Shown one piece after another: positions 16,637 through 25,277 of a stretch of DNA of 64,000 nt. The translations under genes were made by a program, and so were the position numbers. This DNA comes from Archangium gephyra (GTDB lineage: Bacteria > Myxococcota > Myxococcia > Myxococcales > Myxococcaceae). Each line of letters opens with the position of its first letter. Position 1 is the stretch's first letter. The stretch covers positions 124,001 through 188,000 of the forward strand of contig QFQP01000009.1 of NCBI GenBank assembly GCA_003243425.1, given 5' to 3'. A model generated the notes under the pieces. The model was not told the DNA's origin and did no database searches. It saw only the letters and a program-made list of their open reading frames with translations.

Positions 16637-17130
16637 CGCGAACCTCGGCAGATGATGCGGCCGGGAATCGTCGAGCACTTCACGCGCAGCGACGAGCCGG
16701 TCACCTCCATCGCCACCCCGCCGTCGGTCGAAGGTCGCGTGGGCCGGGCGTATCGGAGCAGCGGGAAGAGCACGTCGTCGTCTTCCTTCACCACGTTCAC
16801 CTTCATGCGCGGCCACGGCGCGTGCCGGGCGAACTCCGCCATCGAGGAGACGATCTGCGCCGTCAGCGAGGGGCGTTTGTGGGGCGCGTCAGCGCGCAGC
16901 CAGAACACGTGCACGAAGCCCGGCAACGCCCCGACCAGCAGCAACACCGGGATCGCCGCGCGGAAGCGGCGCAGCGCGACCGCGAGCACCACCGCGATCA
17001 CCGCCGCCCCGAACTCGAACCCGAAGTTCGGAAAACGCTCGCGCGGCGCGTGCGTCACGCCGTTTGCGCCATCGAGGACGATCGCCTCGGGAGAGTCGAG
17101 CGTCGAGCTGTCGTCGTTGGGAGTAGCCAC
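16633..17130 (-). CDS. Small membrane protein of unknown function, coupled to the GT-C-like gene
   Basis: The 165-residue protein has an acidic soluble N-terminus and two adjacent transmembrane helices (about residues 38-58 and 58-76: 'FEFGAAVIAVVLAVAL', 'AIPVLLLVGALPGFVHVFWL'). A roughly 85-residue soluble C-terminus has two cysteines. It overlaps the downstream GT-C-like gene by 4 bases and starts at a GTG 33 bases from the divergent PIG-L gene. I do not recognise the family. It may be an accessory subunit of the downstream enzyme. Confidence 0.5.
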   Translation of the reverse strand: MATPNDDSSTLDSPEAIVLDGANGVTHAPRERFPNFGFEFGAAVIAVVLAVALRRFRAAIPVLLLVGALPGFVHVFWLRADAPHKRPSLTAQIVSSMAEFARHAPWPRMKVNVVKEDDDVLFPLLRYARPTRPSTDGGVAMEVTGSSLRVKCSTIPGRIICRGSR

Positions 17131-17163
17131 GGAGCGGGAGGTTCCCTATAGAAAAACCAACCC

Positions 17164-18273
17164 GTGGTCCCAGTCCATCGCTTCGTGCTCGCGTTGTTGA
17201 TGCTGACCGGCTGCGCGCATCGGCGCGACCTGTTGGTCATTGCGCCGCACCCTGACGACGAAGCGCTCATGGCGTCGGGCTACATGGCGAAGGCTCGCGC
17301 CGAAGGGCGTTCCGTTTCGGTGATCATCATCACCAACGGTGACTTCACGTGCGAGCGCGACGGCTACCTGCGTGAAGCCGAGAGCGTGCGCGCGCTCGAG
17401 AGCCTCGGCGTGACCGACGTTCACTTTCTCGGCTACCCCGACGGCGCGCTGGCGCGGCTCGGCACGCGCGCCCTCGACCCCCTCGAGCATCGCGACCCGA
17501 CCGGTGAATGTGTGGCGCGCACCGGCACCTACGCCGATCGCTCCGAAGGCCGACTCGATGAGCACACCGCCCGCACCGGCGCGCCGGGCGAGTGGACTGC
17601 AGAAGCGCTCACCGACGATCTCGTGGCCCTGCTCGGCCGGCTGCGCCCACGCGAGGTGGTGTTGCCGCACGCCATCGACGATCACCCCGATCACGCGGCG
17701 ACCTACATCTTCTTCCGTCGTGCGTTGGACCGGCTGGAGCTCGGCGTGCCGGTGCCCCAACGCGTGCTCCGCTCGGTCGTTCACGCCGGGCGTTGCTGGC
17801 CGTCGGACTGCAAGACCAACTACACGCCGGCGCTGCCGATGCCGCCGTTGCCCAAGGCGCTCGCCGGCTACGCCCCGTCAGTGCGTTTGAAGATCGACGC
17901 CGACGCCAAGCTGCGCGTGATCAATACGTATGTCTCGCAGAGCCCGGTCGACATGGAAGCCGACTGGCTCGCGTCGTTCGCGCGCACCGACGAGGTGTTC
18001 TGGCCCGAGACCTACGAGAGCGAAGACGGCCACTGGGTGCAGTCGCCCGACGCAGGCGAGGCGACGATGCTCGAAGTACCTGCGTCGTGGAACGGCTACG
18101 ACTTCACCGAGACCGGCGTGCAGCTCGAAGGCCGCACCATTCGCAGCTGGCTACCGACGAAGGAGATCTACGTACGCCGCGAGAAGGTCGGCGCGTTCTA
18201 CGAGTGGTCGGCCTGGGGCCACGAGGGCTTCATCGCGGGGTGGATTGCATCGTCTCCATCAACGTCGCCGTGA
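17164..18273 (+). CDS. PIG-L/LmbE-family deacetylase, lipoprotein
   Basis: The 369-residue protein starts at GTG 17164 with a lipoprotein signal ('RFVLALLMLTGC', lipobox LTGC). The zinc motif 'VIAPHPDDEALMASG' and the distal 'DDHPDHAATYIF' are hallmarks of N-acetylglucosaminyl deacetylases of the PIG-L/MshB/LmbE group. Export to the periplasm or outer membrane suggests a role in deacetylating an envelope glycan or glycolipid rather than small cytoplasmic thiols. That is inference. Its 3' end overlaps the convergent sulfatase-fold gene by 44 bases. TATAG at about 17149-17153 could be a -10. Confidence 0.85.
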   Translation: MVPVHRFVLALLMLTGCAHRRDLLVIAPHPDDEALMASGYMAKARAEGRSVSVIIITNGDFTCERDGYLREAESVRALESLGVTDVHFLGYPDGALARLGTRALDPLEHRDPTGECVARTGTYADRSEGRLDEHTARTGAPGEWTAEALTDDLVALLGRLRPREVVLPHAIDDHPDHAATYIFFRRALDRLELGVPVPQRVLRSVVHAGRCWPSDCKTNYTPALPMPPLPKALAGYAPSVRLKIDADAKLRVINTYVSQSPVDMEADWLASFARTDEVFWPETYESEDGHWVQSPDAGEATMLEVPASWNGYDFTETGVQLEGRTIRSWLPTKEIYVRREKVGAFYEWSAWGHEGFIAGWIASSPSTSP

Positions 18274-20446
18274 CCGGAATCAGCCGCGGCGTGACGCGGT
18301 AGCGATCGGCGCGCGTCTTCAGGAACACCGAGTCTTCGTAGTCACCGACGCGAGCCCCGGTGCGATCCAGCGCGAACAGCTCCGAGATGCCGTTGATGCC
18401 CAGGACGTACGAGCGCGGCTCTCCGCCCGGCACGAAGTACGGCGAGGTCACCTGACCTCCGAGCGTGTGCCACCGCTTCTCTTCCGGCAGCGACTTCACG
18501 TTGGGGTGCGCGCTCAGCAACGCCAACAACAGCGAGGGCACGTCGTTCTGTGAGAGCGGCGCTTCGTCGATGAGCACCTGCGCGGCCTCCAACGCCGCGT
18601 CGAGCTCGCCCGCGTTCTTCACGCGCGCGCGGAACTTCTCGGGAATCACGATCGCGAACGGAATCTGCGCCTTCGCGGCGTCGGTCTCCTTCGCCTCGGC
18701 GCCCCAGACGTACGCGTGACCCGTCGAGTGGTCAGCCATCAACATGATGACCGAGCGCTCCGAGAGCCCCGAGCGCTCGAGCCCCGCGAAGAGCCGGGCG
18801 ATCGCCTCGTCGGTGTACGCGTACGTCATCAGGCGCAGCCGATCGTCGGAGTCGGCGCGGTTGGGCGCGGTCTTCAAGGCGCCGTCGACGCGCTCCTTCA
18901 CCGCGGTGGGGAGATCTTCCGGCGGCGTGAAGGGCGAGTGGTTCGACAACGACATGAACAGCGCGAACTGCGGCCCTGACTTCACGGCCTCGGTCACGTG
19001 CGCCAACGTGGCGTCGACGAGCGCGAAGTCGGTCACGCCTTCCCACGTGCCCTTGGGCAGGTTCTTCGGCAGCTCGGCCTGCGTCATCAACGTCGCGTAG
19101 CCGTGCTCGTGGAAGAAGTGGTCCATGTCGTCGAACTTCGCGTCGGAGCCGTAGAAGAACGCGTGCGCGAAGCCCGCTTCGGACAGCACGTCGCTCGTGC
19201 AACGCGCGGGGAACGGCGCGAGGTCGCGAATGAAGCTCAGGTTGTACGGCAGCGTGCCGATGCCGCACGTCATCGCGCCCAGGCAGTGCGCGGTGCGAAC
19301 GCCGCCCTGAAACACCCGGTGACCGACGAGCACGCCCGACTTCGCCGCGTACAGCGAGTTGGTGAACGGGGCGATCTCCGCCGGCGCTTCGGGGTTGAGC
19401 GCGTTCACGTCGTCGGCGCGGAACCCTTCGAGTGAGAGGTGAAAGACGGCGACGTTCGGGTCGTCGACGTCGAAGAGCGCCCTGGACACGCGCGCCATGG
19501 CGTCGAGCAACTTGCGGCCCCGAGGATCTCTGGTGGGCGGTTCCTTCGACCAGTCGAGCGGGCGCCGATGCGGGTGCGTGGCGTTCTTCTGCACGGCGGG
19601 CCACCCCATGCGCGCCGCGCCGATCTCCGCGGTGCCTGCGGGGAACTCCGCGTCCATCACCAGCTCGCGCGGCGTGGCCGGCCCCTTGTGTCGGAGCATG
19701 TCGACGGTGCTCTCGACGAGGCCGGTCATCGGGTCGCCGAGGTACGCCGGCGTGAACTCGTTCTTCACGTGCGTGAGCGCGGTCATGCCGCCGCCAACGG
19801 CGATCGCGCCAGACAGCAGGCCGAGCGCGACGCCCGCGGCCCAACGCCTCCAATCACCGGCCTCGGCGACGAGCGGGCGACGGAAGGCGACGAGCAGGAT
19901 GACCGCCATCAGCGCCGCGCCGATCAACATCGGCAGCCAGATCCGCTCGTACCGGAGGAACCCCACCGAGCCCTCGACGAAGGAGGCGTTGGTGCCGCCC
20001 TCGAGGAGATCGAACATCGTGGGGAACGAGCCGCGCTCCGACTTCACTTCCTGCGCGGTGATGGTGATCACCCACAACACGAAGCCCAGCGGCAACGCGG
20101 CGAAGATCGCGCCACGCGCCTGCCATTTCGCGGTGCGCAGCCGCTTGAAGACCAACGGCAACAGCACCGTGACGACGGCCGCGACCAACGCCATCGGCAC
20201 CGCGACCGCGGCGAGATCGAGCAACGCACCGATGAACAACTTGATGCCGCGAATCGGGAGCGGCCCCCAGCCCTTGAGCACGCCCGCGAGGCGGGAAGGC
20301 AGCGCGGCCACGTACCAGAGCGCGACGGCGACGAGCCCGGCCGCAACCCCGCGCCGCATCGATGATTCAGCTGGCAATGACACCGCTTCGTCACTACCGC
20401 ACGCGCGTAGAATTTCACACTTCCCTCTGGGCCCTGCGCGGGGCAT
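18230..20446 (-). CDS. LTA-synthase-like membrane phospho/sulfo-transferase (alkaline phosphatase superfamily)
   Basis: The 738-residue protein has an N-terminal membrane region of about five helices (residues 30-210) and a large extracytoplasmic sulfatase-fold domain ('VAVFHLSLEGFRADDV', 'FALFMSLSNHSPF', 'MLMADHSTGHAYV'). This is the architecture of LtaS/OpgB-type phosphoglycerol or phosphoethanolamine transferases. The expected nucleophile Ser/Thr is probably in 'GGVRTAHCLGAMTCG'. I kept ATG 20446 because AGGAGG lies 6 bases upstream. An internal ATG at 20359 would start nearer the first helix but has no Shine-Dalgarno. It is divergent from the sensor-ATPase gene. Donor and acceptor are unknown. 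Confidence 0.75.
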   Translation of the reverse strand: MPRAGPRGKCEILRACGSDEAVSLPAESSMRRGVAAGLVAVALWYVAALPSRLAGVLKGWGPLPIRGIKLFIGALLDLAAVAVPMALVAAVVTVLLPLVFKRLRTAKWQARGAIFAALPLGFVLWVITITAQEVKSERGSFPTMFDLLEGGTNASFVEGSVGFLRYERIWLPMLIGAALMAVILLVAFRRPLVAEAGDWRRWAAGVALGLLSGAIAVGGGMTALTHVKNEFTPAYLGDPMTGLVESTVDMLRHKGPATPRELVMDAEFPAGTAEIGAARMGWPAVQKNATHPHRRPLDWSKEPPTRDPRGRKLLDAMARVSRALFDVDDPNVAVFHLSLEGFRADDVNALNPEAPAEIAPFTNSLYAAKSGVLVGHRVFQGGVRTAHCLGAMTCGIGTLPYNLSFIRDLAPFPARCTSDVLSEAGFAHAFFYGSDAKFDDMDHFFHEHGYATLMTQAELPKNLPKGTWEGVTDFALVDATLAHVTEAVKSGPQFALFMSLSNHSPFTPPEDLPTAVKERVDGALKTAPNRADSDDRLRLMTYAYTDEAIARLFAGLERSGLSERSVIMLMADHSTGHAYVWGAEAKETDAAKAQIPFAIVIPEKFRARVKNAGELDAALEAAQVLIDEAPLSQNDVPSLLLALLSAHPNVKSLPEEKRWHTLGGQVTSPYFVPGGEPRSYVLGINGISELFALDRTGARVGDYEDSVFLKTRADRYRVTPRLIPVTATLMETMQSTPR

Positions 20447-20461
20447 CTCTCGCCTCCTGCC

Positions 20462-23400
20462 GTGATGAAGGTCGCTCTCCTCGCTCTGCTCCTTGCTGCT
20501 CCTCTCGCCGTTGCCGCCCCCGACGGAGGCGTCTCGTGCGTCGAAGTCGAGCAGCGCCTGGCCACCACGCAGCGCACGCTCGCGAGCTGCAACGAGACCG
20601 CGAAGAACGCCAGCGTCGCCAGAGATCGCTGCCAGGCCGAGCTCGCAGAGACCGGCGACAAGCTCGAGTCGAGCACCTCGAGCGTCCAGGCCTGCGTCGC
20701 GCAGAAAGAGCAGCAGTGTCAGGAAGCCGCGGTGATGGCCGCGTCGATGTTGCAGGGCTCGGTGCGCGGCATCGGCTCGTGCGTGCCGCAGAACACGCAG
20801 GAGCAGCTGCAGACGCTGCTCAACGGCTGGTTCTCGGTTTCGCGCTCACTGGCCCAGTTGGACGAGTACGCGACCGGCGCATCGGATCTCCTCCCGCGTG
20901 CTGGCGGGCCCACGGAGGCCGAGCGCCACCTCAATCGCCTGCTGGGCGCGCGCGCGGGCACGCCGCTGTGGAACCGCCGCCTGTTGATCGAAGCGTTCAA
21001 GCTCACGGCGCCGTCGACCTGGGGCAGGCTCAAGGCGCAGGGCAGCAACGCCATCGACACCTTCTTCGATTCGCGCGGCCCGCTGCCCGAGTCGTTCATC
21101 ACCGAAGCGAACGGCGAGCACCCCGACCCCGCCGGGCCCGCGGGCCCTCCGCTGTCGGCGGCGCTGAAGCTGACCGTTTCGTACCTGCAGATCGCCAACT
21201 GCGACACGCGCGCCGACTCGAAGGAGTGCGGCCGCGCGCGCCAGCTGGTCGAGCTGCTCGACAACACCGGGCCGCTCATCATTCGCCGCCGGGTCGACGA
21301 AATGTGGAGCACGCCCTGCAACGCCGTGAGCCCCGACACGGTGCGCGCCTGGCTGCAGGACTTCCCGGTGAGCGGGAAAGAAAAGGGTCAGGCGGCGCTG
21401 GCAGAGCTTTCAGCCGCGGCGCGCTCCAAGCTCTTCCACTGCTACCTGGGCGATCGCGAAGGCGACGCGTCGTACCGCACGTGGGCGGCTGCCCGGCTGC
21501 CTCAGCCCGGCGCACTCGACGCGCGCACGCTGCCGCTGGTCGACGACTTCGGAAAGTTCGTGCGTGAAGGCGATGGCGTCGATCGCTGCGGTCGCGCCGT
21601 GCGTGCGATGCAGCGCCTCGAGAGCCACGGCTGCTCGATCGATCACCCCGAGAGCTTCGCGGCCATCACCACCTGGTCGCACCAGGCGAGCACGCCCGAG
21701 GGCGCCCCGCAGTGGCAGACCTGTCAGCGCGCCGCCACGCTGCTGTGGAGCGGCGCTGCGGTGATCATTCCCGAGTCGCCGGCAGAGCAGATTCGCCCCG
21801 ACCCGGAAGCGGCCACCACCCCCATCGCCAGCCTGCGCACCGCGTGTGACGAGCGCCACGGCACGGACACCCGGTTCGAACAGTCGCTGCTGCTGCTGGC
21901 GTCGGTCGCGCAGGACCTCGGTGAACCGGTGAGCGCCTCGCCGTGGCGTCTCGACGTGACCGGCACGCAGCCGCTCGAGAAGGCCCGCTTCGAAGAGGCC
22001 GAGCCCTACACCGCGTGGGCACGCGCGGTGATTTCCCAGGAGCCGGCGTGTGAAGCCCTCGGCCTGAGCAGCACGCGGTGCGATGCGTGCCGCGAGCAGG
22101 CGCCCGGCACCCGCTACGACTGTGACGTCAACTACGACCTCGAAGCGTCGTGGAAGAAGCACAAGCGGTTGTCGATCGCGGTGGCGGTGATCGCCGTGGT
22201 GTTGATCGTGGCCCTCGTGTGGCTGCGCCGCCTGCGCCGCGCCCAGAAGCTCTTCGGAGCGCCGATGCAGACCATTCGCGAGAGCCTCGACGCGCTGGGT
22301 CTCAAGGGCACCCCCGACGGCTGGCGCTACCTCTTCCCGGCCCGCCACGACATGTTGAGCCTCGAGCTGCCGAAGACGCCCGCCTGGGAACGTTGGGGCA
22401 CCGACGCGGTGGCCGTGCTCGCGCCGAACACCAACTCGCTGCGCGAGGCCGACGTGAATCACGCGGCGACCATCGCGCAGGCCGAAGACGCGAAGGTCGT
22501 CTTCCTGCTGCACCCCGACTCGGCGTCTCCAGACCTGGGCGCGGTGCGCGCGACCCTCGACTGGGCGGCCCGCGGTGGCACGCGCGCGGTGCAGGTGCTC
22601 CCCCTGGCGCTCTCGCGGCTGGCCTGGGCCACGCGCGACGAAGATCTGCTCGATCTCGTCGAGGCCACGACGCTGCGTGGAAACCCCTTCGAGGTGCGTG
22701 GCCCCGTTCGCAGCTCGAGCCAGTTCTGGAACCGCGAACGCCTTGTCGCCGGGCTGCTCACGGAATCGCGCAGCGGCAATTGGACGGTGGTGACGGGGCT
22801 GCGCCGCTTCGGCAAGTCGTCGCTCGCGCTCGAAGTGGCACGCCGCACGCCGGGCCCGTCGGCCTACGTCGACCTCGCGGGCTTCCACCACGAAGTGTCG
22901 TACGGCGAGACGCCCGCGGTGGCGGTCGAAGCGATTCTGCGCACGCTGGTCACGCGCCTGGCCGACTCGGCCGCCACGCGCTACCCGGCCGCGACCATTC
23001 CCGCGCTGCCCACCGGAGCGCTCGACGCACCCACGCTGGCCAACTGGCTGCGCGCGCTCTCCACGGCGTGTGGAACGTCGAGCGGCAGTTCACCGCCGCC
23101 GATGCTGCTGGTGCTCGACGAGGTCGAACAGCTGCTCTCGGCGCCACCTGAAAAACTCGGCCGCGCGCTCGACGTGATGGCCACCCTCACCGGCCGGCTG
23201 CGCAGCGCGCTCGCCGACCCGTCGTCGCCGCACGCCAGCAGCACCGTGAGCGTGATGCTGTGCGCCGCGCTGCACCCGTTGCTCTGGGCGCCGCTGTCGA
23301 CGCTCGGTGGTCAGTCGATCATGGGTGCCTTCCCGTCGATCTGCGTGCCTGCGCTCGACGACGACGCGGCGCACGCGATGATGCGCGGTCTGGGCGCGCG

Positions 23401-23938
23401 CCAGGGCATTCGCTTCGAAGACGACGCGCTCATGGCGCTGGTGAAGGCCTCGCAGGGCGTGCCGCTGCTGCTCCGGCGCCTGGGCACCTCGGTGCTGGAG
23501 CTGTTCGACGCCGATCGTGCGCGGCAGGGGGCCCTCGGCGCGATGCGCATCGGCATCGAAGGTGCGACCGAAGCCATTCGCCGCGAAGAGCGTGGCGGCT
23601 CACCCCTGCGCGTGTGGGTGGAGTCGGAGATCGCGCAGGCCGACACGTCGGCCGGTGTGTTGCTGCGCGCGCTGGCGAAGGAAGGCCGCATGAGCATCGA
23701 GGCGCTCGCGCGGCTGGTCGAGACGCAGGTCATGGAGCGCTTCACCGCCACCGGCCTCACCGCGCATCTCGCGCCGGCAGAGCTCAAGCGGCGCGCGCAG
23801 GAAGCGGCGATGGTGATGGTGCGACTGCTCGCCGAGTCGCGGTTGCTCGAGGCGCACGGCGATCACACCGCGCCCGAGGCATACTCGCTGCCTGACGGCG
23901 TGCTGCGGAGGATCCTCTCGGAGGCGAAGAAGTCGTGA
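20462..23938 (+). CDS. Transmembrane protein joining a Cys-rich periplasmic domain to a cytoplasmic P-loop (STAND-like) ATPase
   Basis: The 1158-residue protein starts at GTG 20462 or ATG 20465 with a Sec signal ('KVALLALLLAAPLAVAA'). A roughly 550-residue periplasmic region has 18 cysteines and a heptad-like segment near residues 25-100. A single transmembrane helix lies at about 571-590 ('IAVAVIAVVLIVALVWL'). A cytoplasmic alpha/beta segment (about 590-735) that I do not recognise comes next, then an ATPase with Walker A 'GLRRFGKSS' (K785) and Walker B 'LLVLDEVEQLL' (D886, E887). A C-terminal winged-helix-like region ends the protein. This is the layout of a signalling receptor. It overlaps the next gene by 4 bases (GTGA), so it is probably stoichiometric with the glycosyltransferase. 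Confidence 0.75.
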   Translation: MMKVALLALLLAAPLAVAAPDGGVSCVEVEQRLATTQRTLASCNETAKNASVARDRCQAELAETGDKLESSTSSVQACVAQKEQQCQEAAVMAASMLQGSVRGIGSCVPQNTQEQLQTLLNGWFSVSRSLAQLDEYATGASDLLPRAGGPTEAERHLNRLLGARAGTPLWNRRLLIEAFKLTAPSTWGRLKAQGSNAIDTFFDSRGPLPESFITEANGEHPDPAGPAGPPLSAALKLTVSYLQIANCDTRADSKECGRARQLVELLDNTGPLIIRRRVDEMWSTPCNAVSPDTVRAWLQDFPVSGKEKGQAALAELSAAARSKLFHCYLGDREGDASYRTWAAARLPQPGALDARTLPLVDDFGKFVREGDGVDRCGRAVRAMQRLESHGCSIDHPESFAAITTWSHQASTPEGAPQWQTCQRAATLLWSGAAVIIPESPAEQIRPDPEAATTPIASLRTACDERHGTDTRFEQSLLLLASVAQDLGEPVSASPWRLDVTGTQPLEKARFEEAEPYTAWARAVISQEPACEALGLSSTRCDACREQAPGTRYDCDVNYDLEASWKKHKRLSIAVAVIAVVLIVALVWLRRLRRAQKLFGAPMQTIRESLDALGLKGTPDGWRYLFPARHDMLSLELPKTPAWERWGTDAVAVLAPNTNSLREADVNHAATIAQAEDAKVVFLLHPDSASPDLGAVRATLDWAARGGTRAVQVLPLALSRLAWATRDEDLLDLVEATTLRGNPFEVRGPVRSSSQFWNRERLVAGLLTESRSGNWTVVTGLRRFGKSSLALEVARRTPGPSAYVDLAGFHHEVSYGETPAVAVEAILRTLVTRLADSAATRYPAATIPALPTGALDAPTLANWLRALSTACGTSSGSSPPPMLLVLDEVEQLLSAPPEKLGRALDVMATLTGRLRSALADPSSPHASSTVSVMLCAALHPLLWAPLSTLGGQSIMGAFPSICVPALDDDAAHAMMRGLGARQGIRFEDDALMALVKASQGVPLLLRRLGTSVLELFDADRARQGALGAMRIGIEGATEAIRREERGGSPLRVWVESEIAQADTSAGVLLRALAKEGRMSIEALARLVETQVMERFTATGLTAHLAPAELKRRAQEAAMVMVRLLAESRLLEAHGDHTAPEAYSLPDGVLRRILSEAKKS

Positions 23939-25239
23939 GTCTGCGCTTACGTAAATTCGGAGGGATGATCGCGGGGGCGGCGCCGCTGTTCGGGGCCGTC
24001 ATCTCGATGGTGTGGCTCGCGTGGAGCGACGAGCAGCACCTCGGTGCGGGCACGCGCATCTGGCGCATGCTGACGCACCCCATCGGTGCGATCGCCGTCA
24101 TTCAGTCGCTCTACACCGCGCTGCTGGCGCTGCTGTGGATGCGGTACAGGGTCTTCAAGGCGCCCGAAGGCGCGGAGTGGCCGAAGGTCACCGTCGTCAT
24201 CCCCGCGTTCAACGAAGGGCCGATGGTGGGCCGCTCGATTCGCTCGGTGGCGGCCTGCGCGTACCCGAAGGACAAGCTCGAGGTGATCGTCGTCGACGAC
24301 GGCTCGCGCGACGACACGTTCTTCCACATGCAGCACCTGCGTCGTGAGTTCCCCGACCTGGTGCGGCTCGTGCGCTTCGTCGGCAACCGCGGCAAGCGTT
24401 CGGCGCTCGTCGCCGGCTTCCGCGCCGCGTCGGGCGAGATCGTCCTCACCATCGACTCCGACTCGGAGATCAACCCGAACACGGTGCACGAGATGGTCGC
24501 GCCGTTCCTGGCCGACAAGAAGATCGGCGCGGTCGCCGGCCGCGTGGCGGTGCTCAACCGCGACACGCCCATCAGCCGCATGCTCGAGGTGCAGTTCACC
24601 CTCGCCTTCGACTACGGCCGCGCCGCGCAGAGCGCGTACCGCTGCGTGGCGTGCTGCCCGGGCGCGCTCTCGTCGTTCCGCAAGGACATCATTCTTCCGT
24701 ACATGGACGAGTGGGAGAACCAGCGCTTCCTCGGGCGGCCGGTGAACCACGGCGAAGATCAGGCGCTCACCAACATCGTGCTGCGGCAGGGCTACGACAC
24801 CGTCTACCAGCGCACCGCCATCGTGCACACGCTGGTGCCCACGAACTACCGGCAGCTTTCGCGCATGTTCCTGCGCTGGGACCGCAGCTACATCGTCGAA
24901 GGCTTCTCGTTCGCGAAGTTCATGTTCACGCGCTACCGCGAGAACAACCGGCTGATGCCCATCGTCACGTTCTTCGTCTCGAACCTGCGCTTCGTGCTGG
25001 TGGCGGTGGCCATCATGGAGCTGCCGCGCATGTTCGACACCAACGTCACCTCCTTCGTGCGCGCCACGGTGGCGCTGGGGCTGGGCGCCATCTTCTCGGC
25101 GGCGTACTACCTGCGCTTCGAACGCAGCTTCCGCTGGGTGTACGGCGTGCTCTACGCGATCTTCTCGGTGGTGATGCTGCAGTGGATTCTTCCGTGGGCG
25201 CTGGTCACCGTGCGCGACGAGCGCTGGGGAACGCGCTGA
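23935..25239 (+). CDS. Processive family 2 glycosyltransferase (hyaluronan/cellulose-synthase-like)
   Basis: The 434-residue protein has two N-terminal membrane helices, a GT-A catalytic domain and three C-terminal helices. Motifs are 'TVVIPAFNEGPMVG', 'VIVVDDGSRDDT' and 'LTIDSDSE' (DxD). The acceptor-site motif is 'GEDQALTN', and the product-binding motif is 'RMFLRW' in place of QxxRW. This is the layout of enzymes that polymerise and export beta-linked sugars (NodC, HasA, PgaC). The GTG start overlaps the sensor-ATPase stop by 4 bases. The polymer made is unknown. Confidence 0.88.
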   Translation: MSLRLRKFGGMIAGAAPLFGAVISMVWLAWSDEQHLGAGTRIWRMLTHPIGAIAVIQSLYTALLALLWMRYRVFKAPEGAEWPKVTVVIPAFNEGPMVGRSIRSVAACAYPKDKLEVIVVDDGSRDDTFFHMQHLRREFPDLVRLVRFVGNRGKRSALVAGFRAASGEIVLTIDSDSEINPNTVHEMVAPFLADKKIGAVAGRVAVLNRDTPISRMLEVQFTLAFDYGRAAQSAYRCVACCPGALSSFRKDIILPYMDEWENQRFLGRPVNHGEDQALTNIVLRQGYDTVYQRTAIVHTLVPTNYRQLSRMFLRWDRSYIVEGFSFAKFMFTRYRENNRLMPIVTFFVSNLRFVLVAVAIMELPRMFDTNVTSFVRATVALGLGAIFSAAYYLRFERSFRWVYGVLYAIFSVVMLQWILPWALVTVRDERWGTR

Positions 25240-25264
25240 CGCGTTGCGCGTGGGCCTGGCGCTG

Positions 25265-25272
25265 ATTACTCC
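25265..25272 (+). promoter_or_regulatory. Putative -10 element of a leaderless transcript (second SDR gene)
   Basis: ATTACTCC precedes the ATG at 25278 by 5 bases (hexamer ATTACT or TACTCC). There is no Shine-Dalgarno. The same pattern is seen before other plus-strand genes here. Confidence 0.33.
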
Positions 25273-25277
25273 GGCGC

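Noticed and set aside
15680..17200. Long plus-strand ORF of 506 residues opposite the GT-C-like and small membrane genes
   Set aside because: It is Arg/Glu/His-rich, low in hydrophobic structure and has no family motif. It is the antisense of two well-supported genes and typical of shadows in GC-rich DNA.
20357..20359. Alternative start at 20359 for the LTA-synthase-like gene
   Set aside because: It lies closer to the first helix but has no Shine-Dalgarno, whereas ATG 20446 has AGGAGG at ideal spacing. The shorter form remains possible.
21410..22891. 493-residue minus-strand ORF opposite the sensor-ATPase gene
   Set aside because: It is an antisense shadow. The plus-strand gene has a signal peptide, a membrane helix and Walker motifs.
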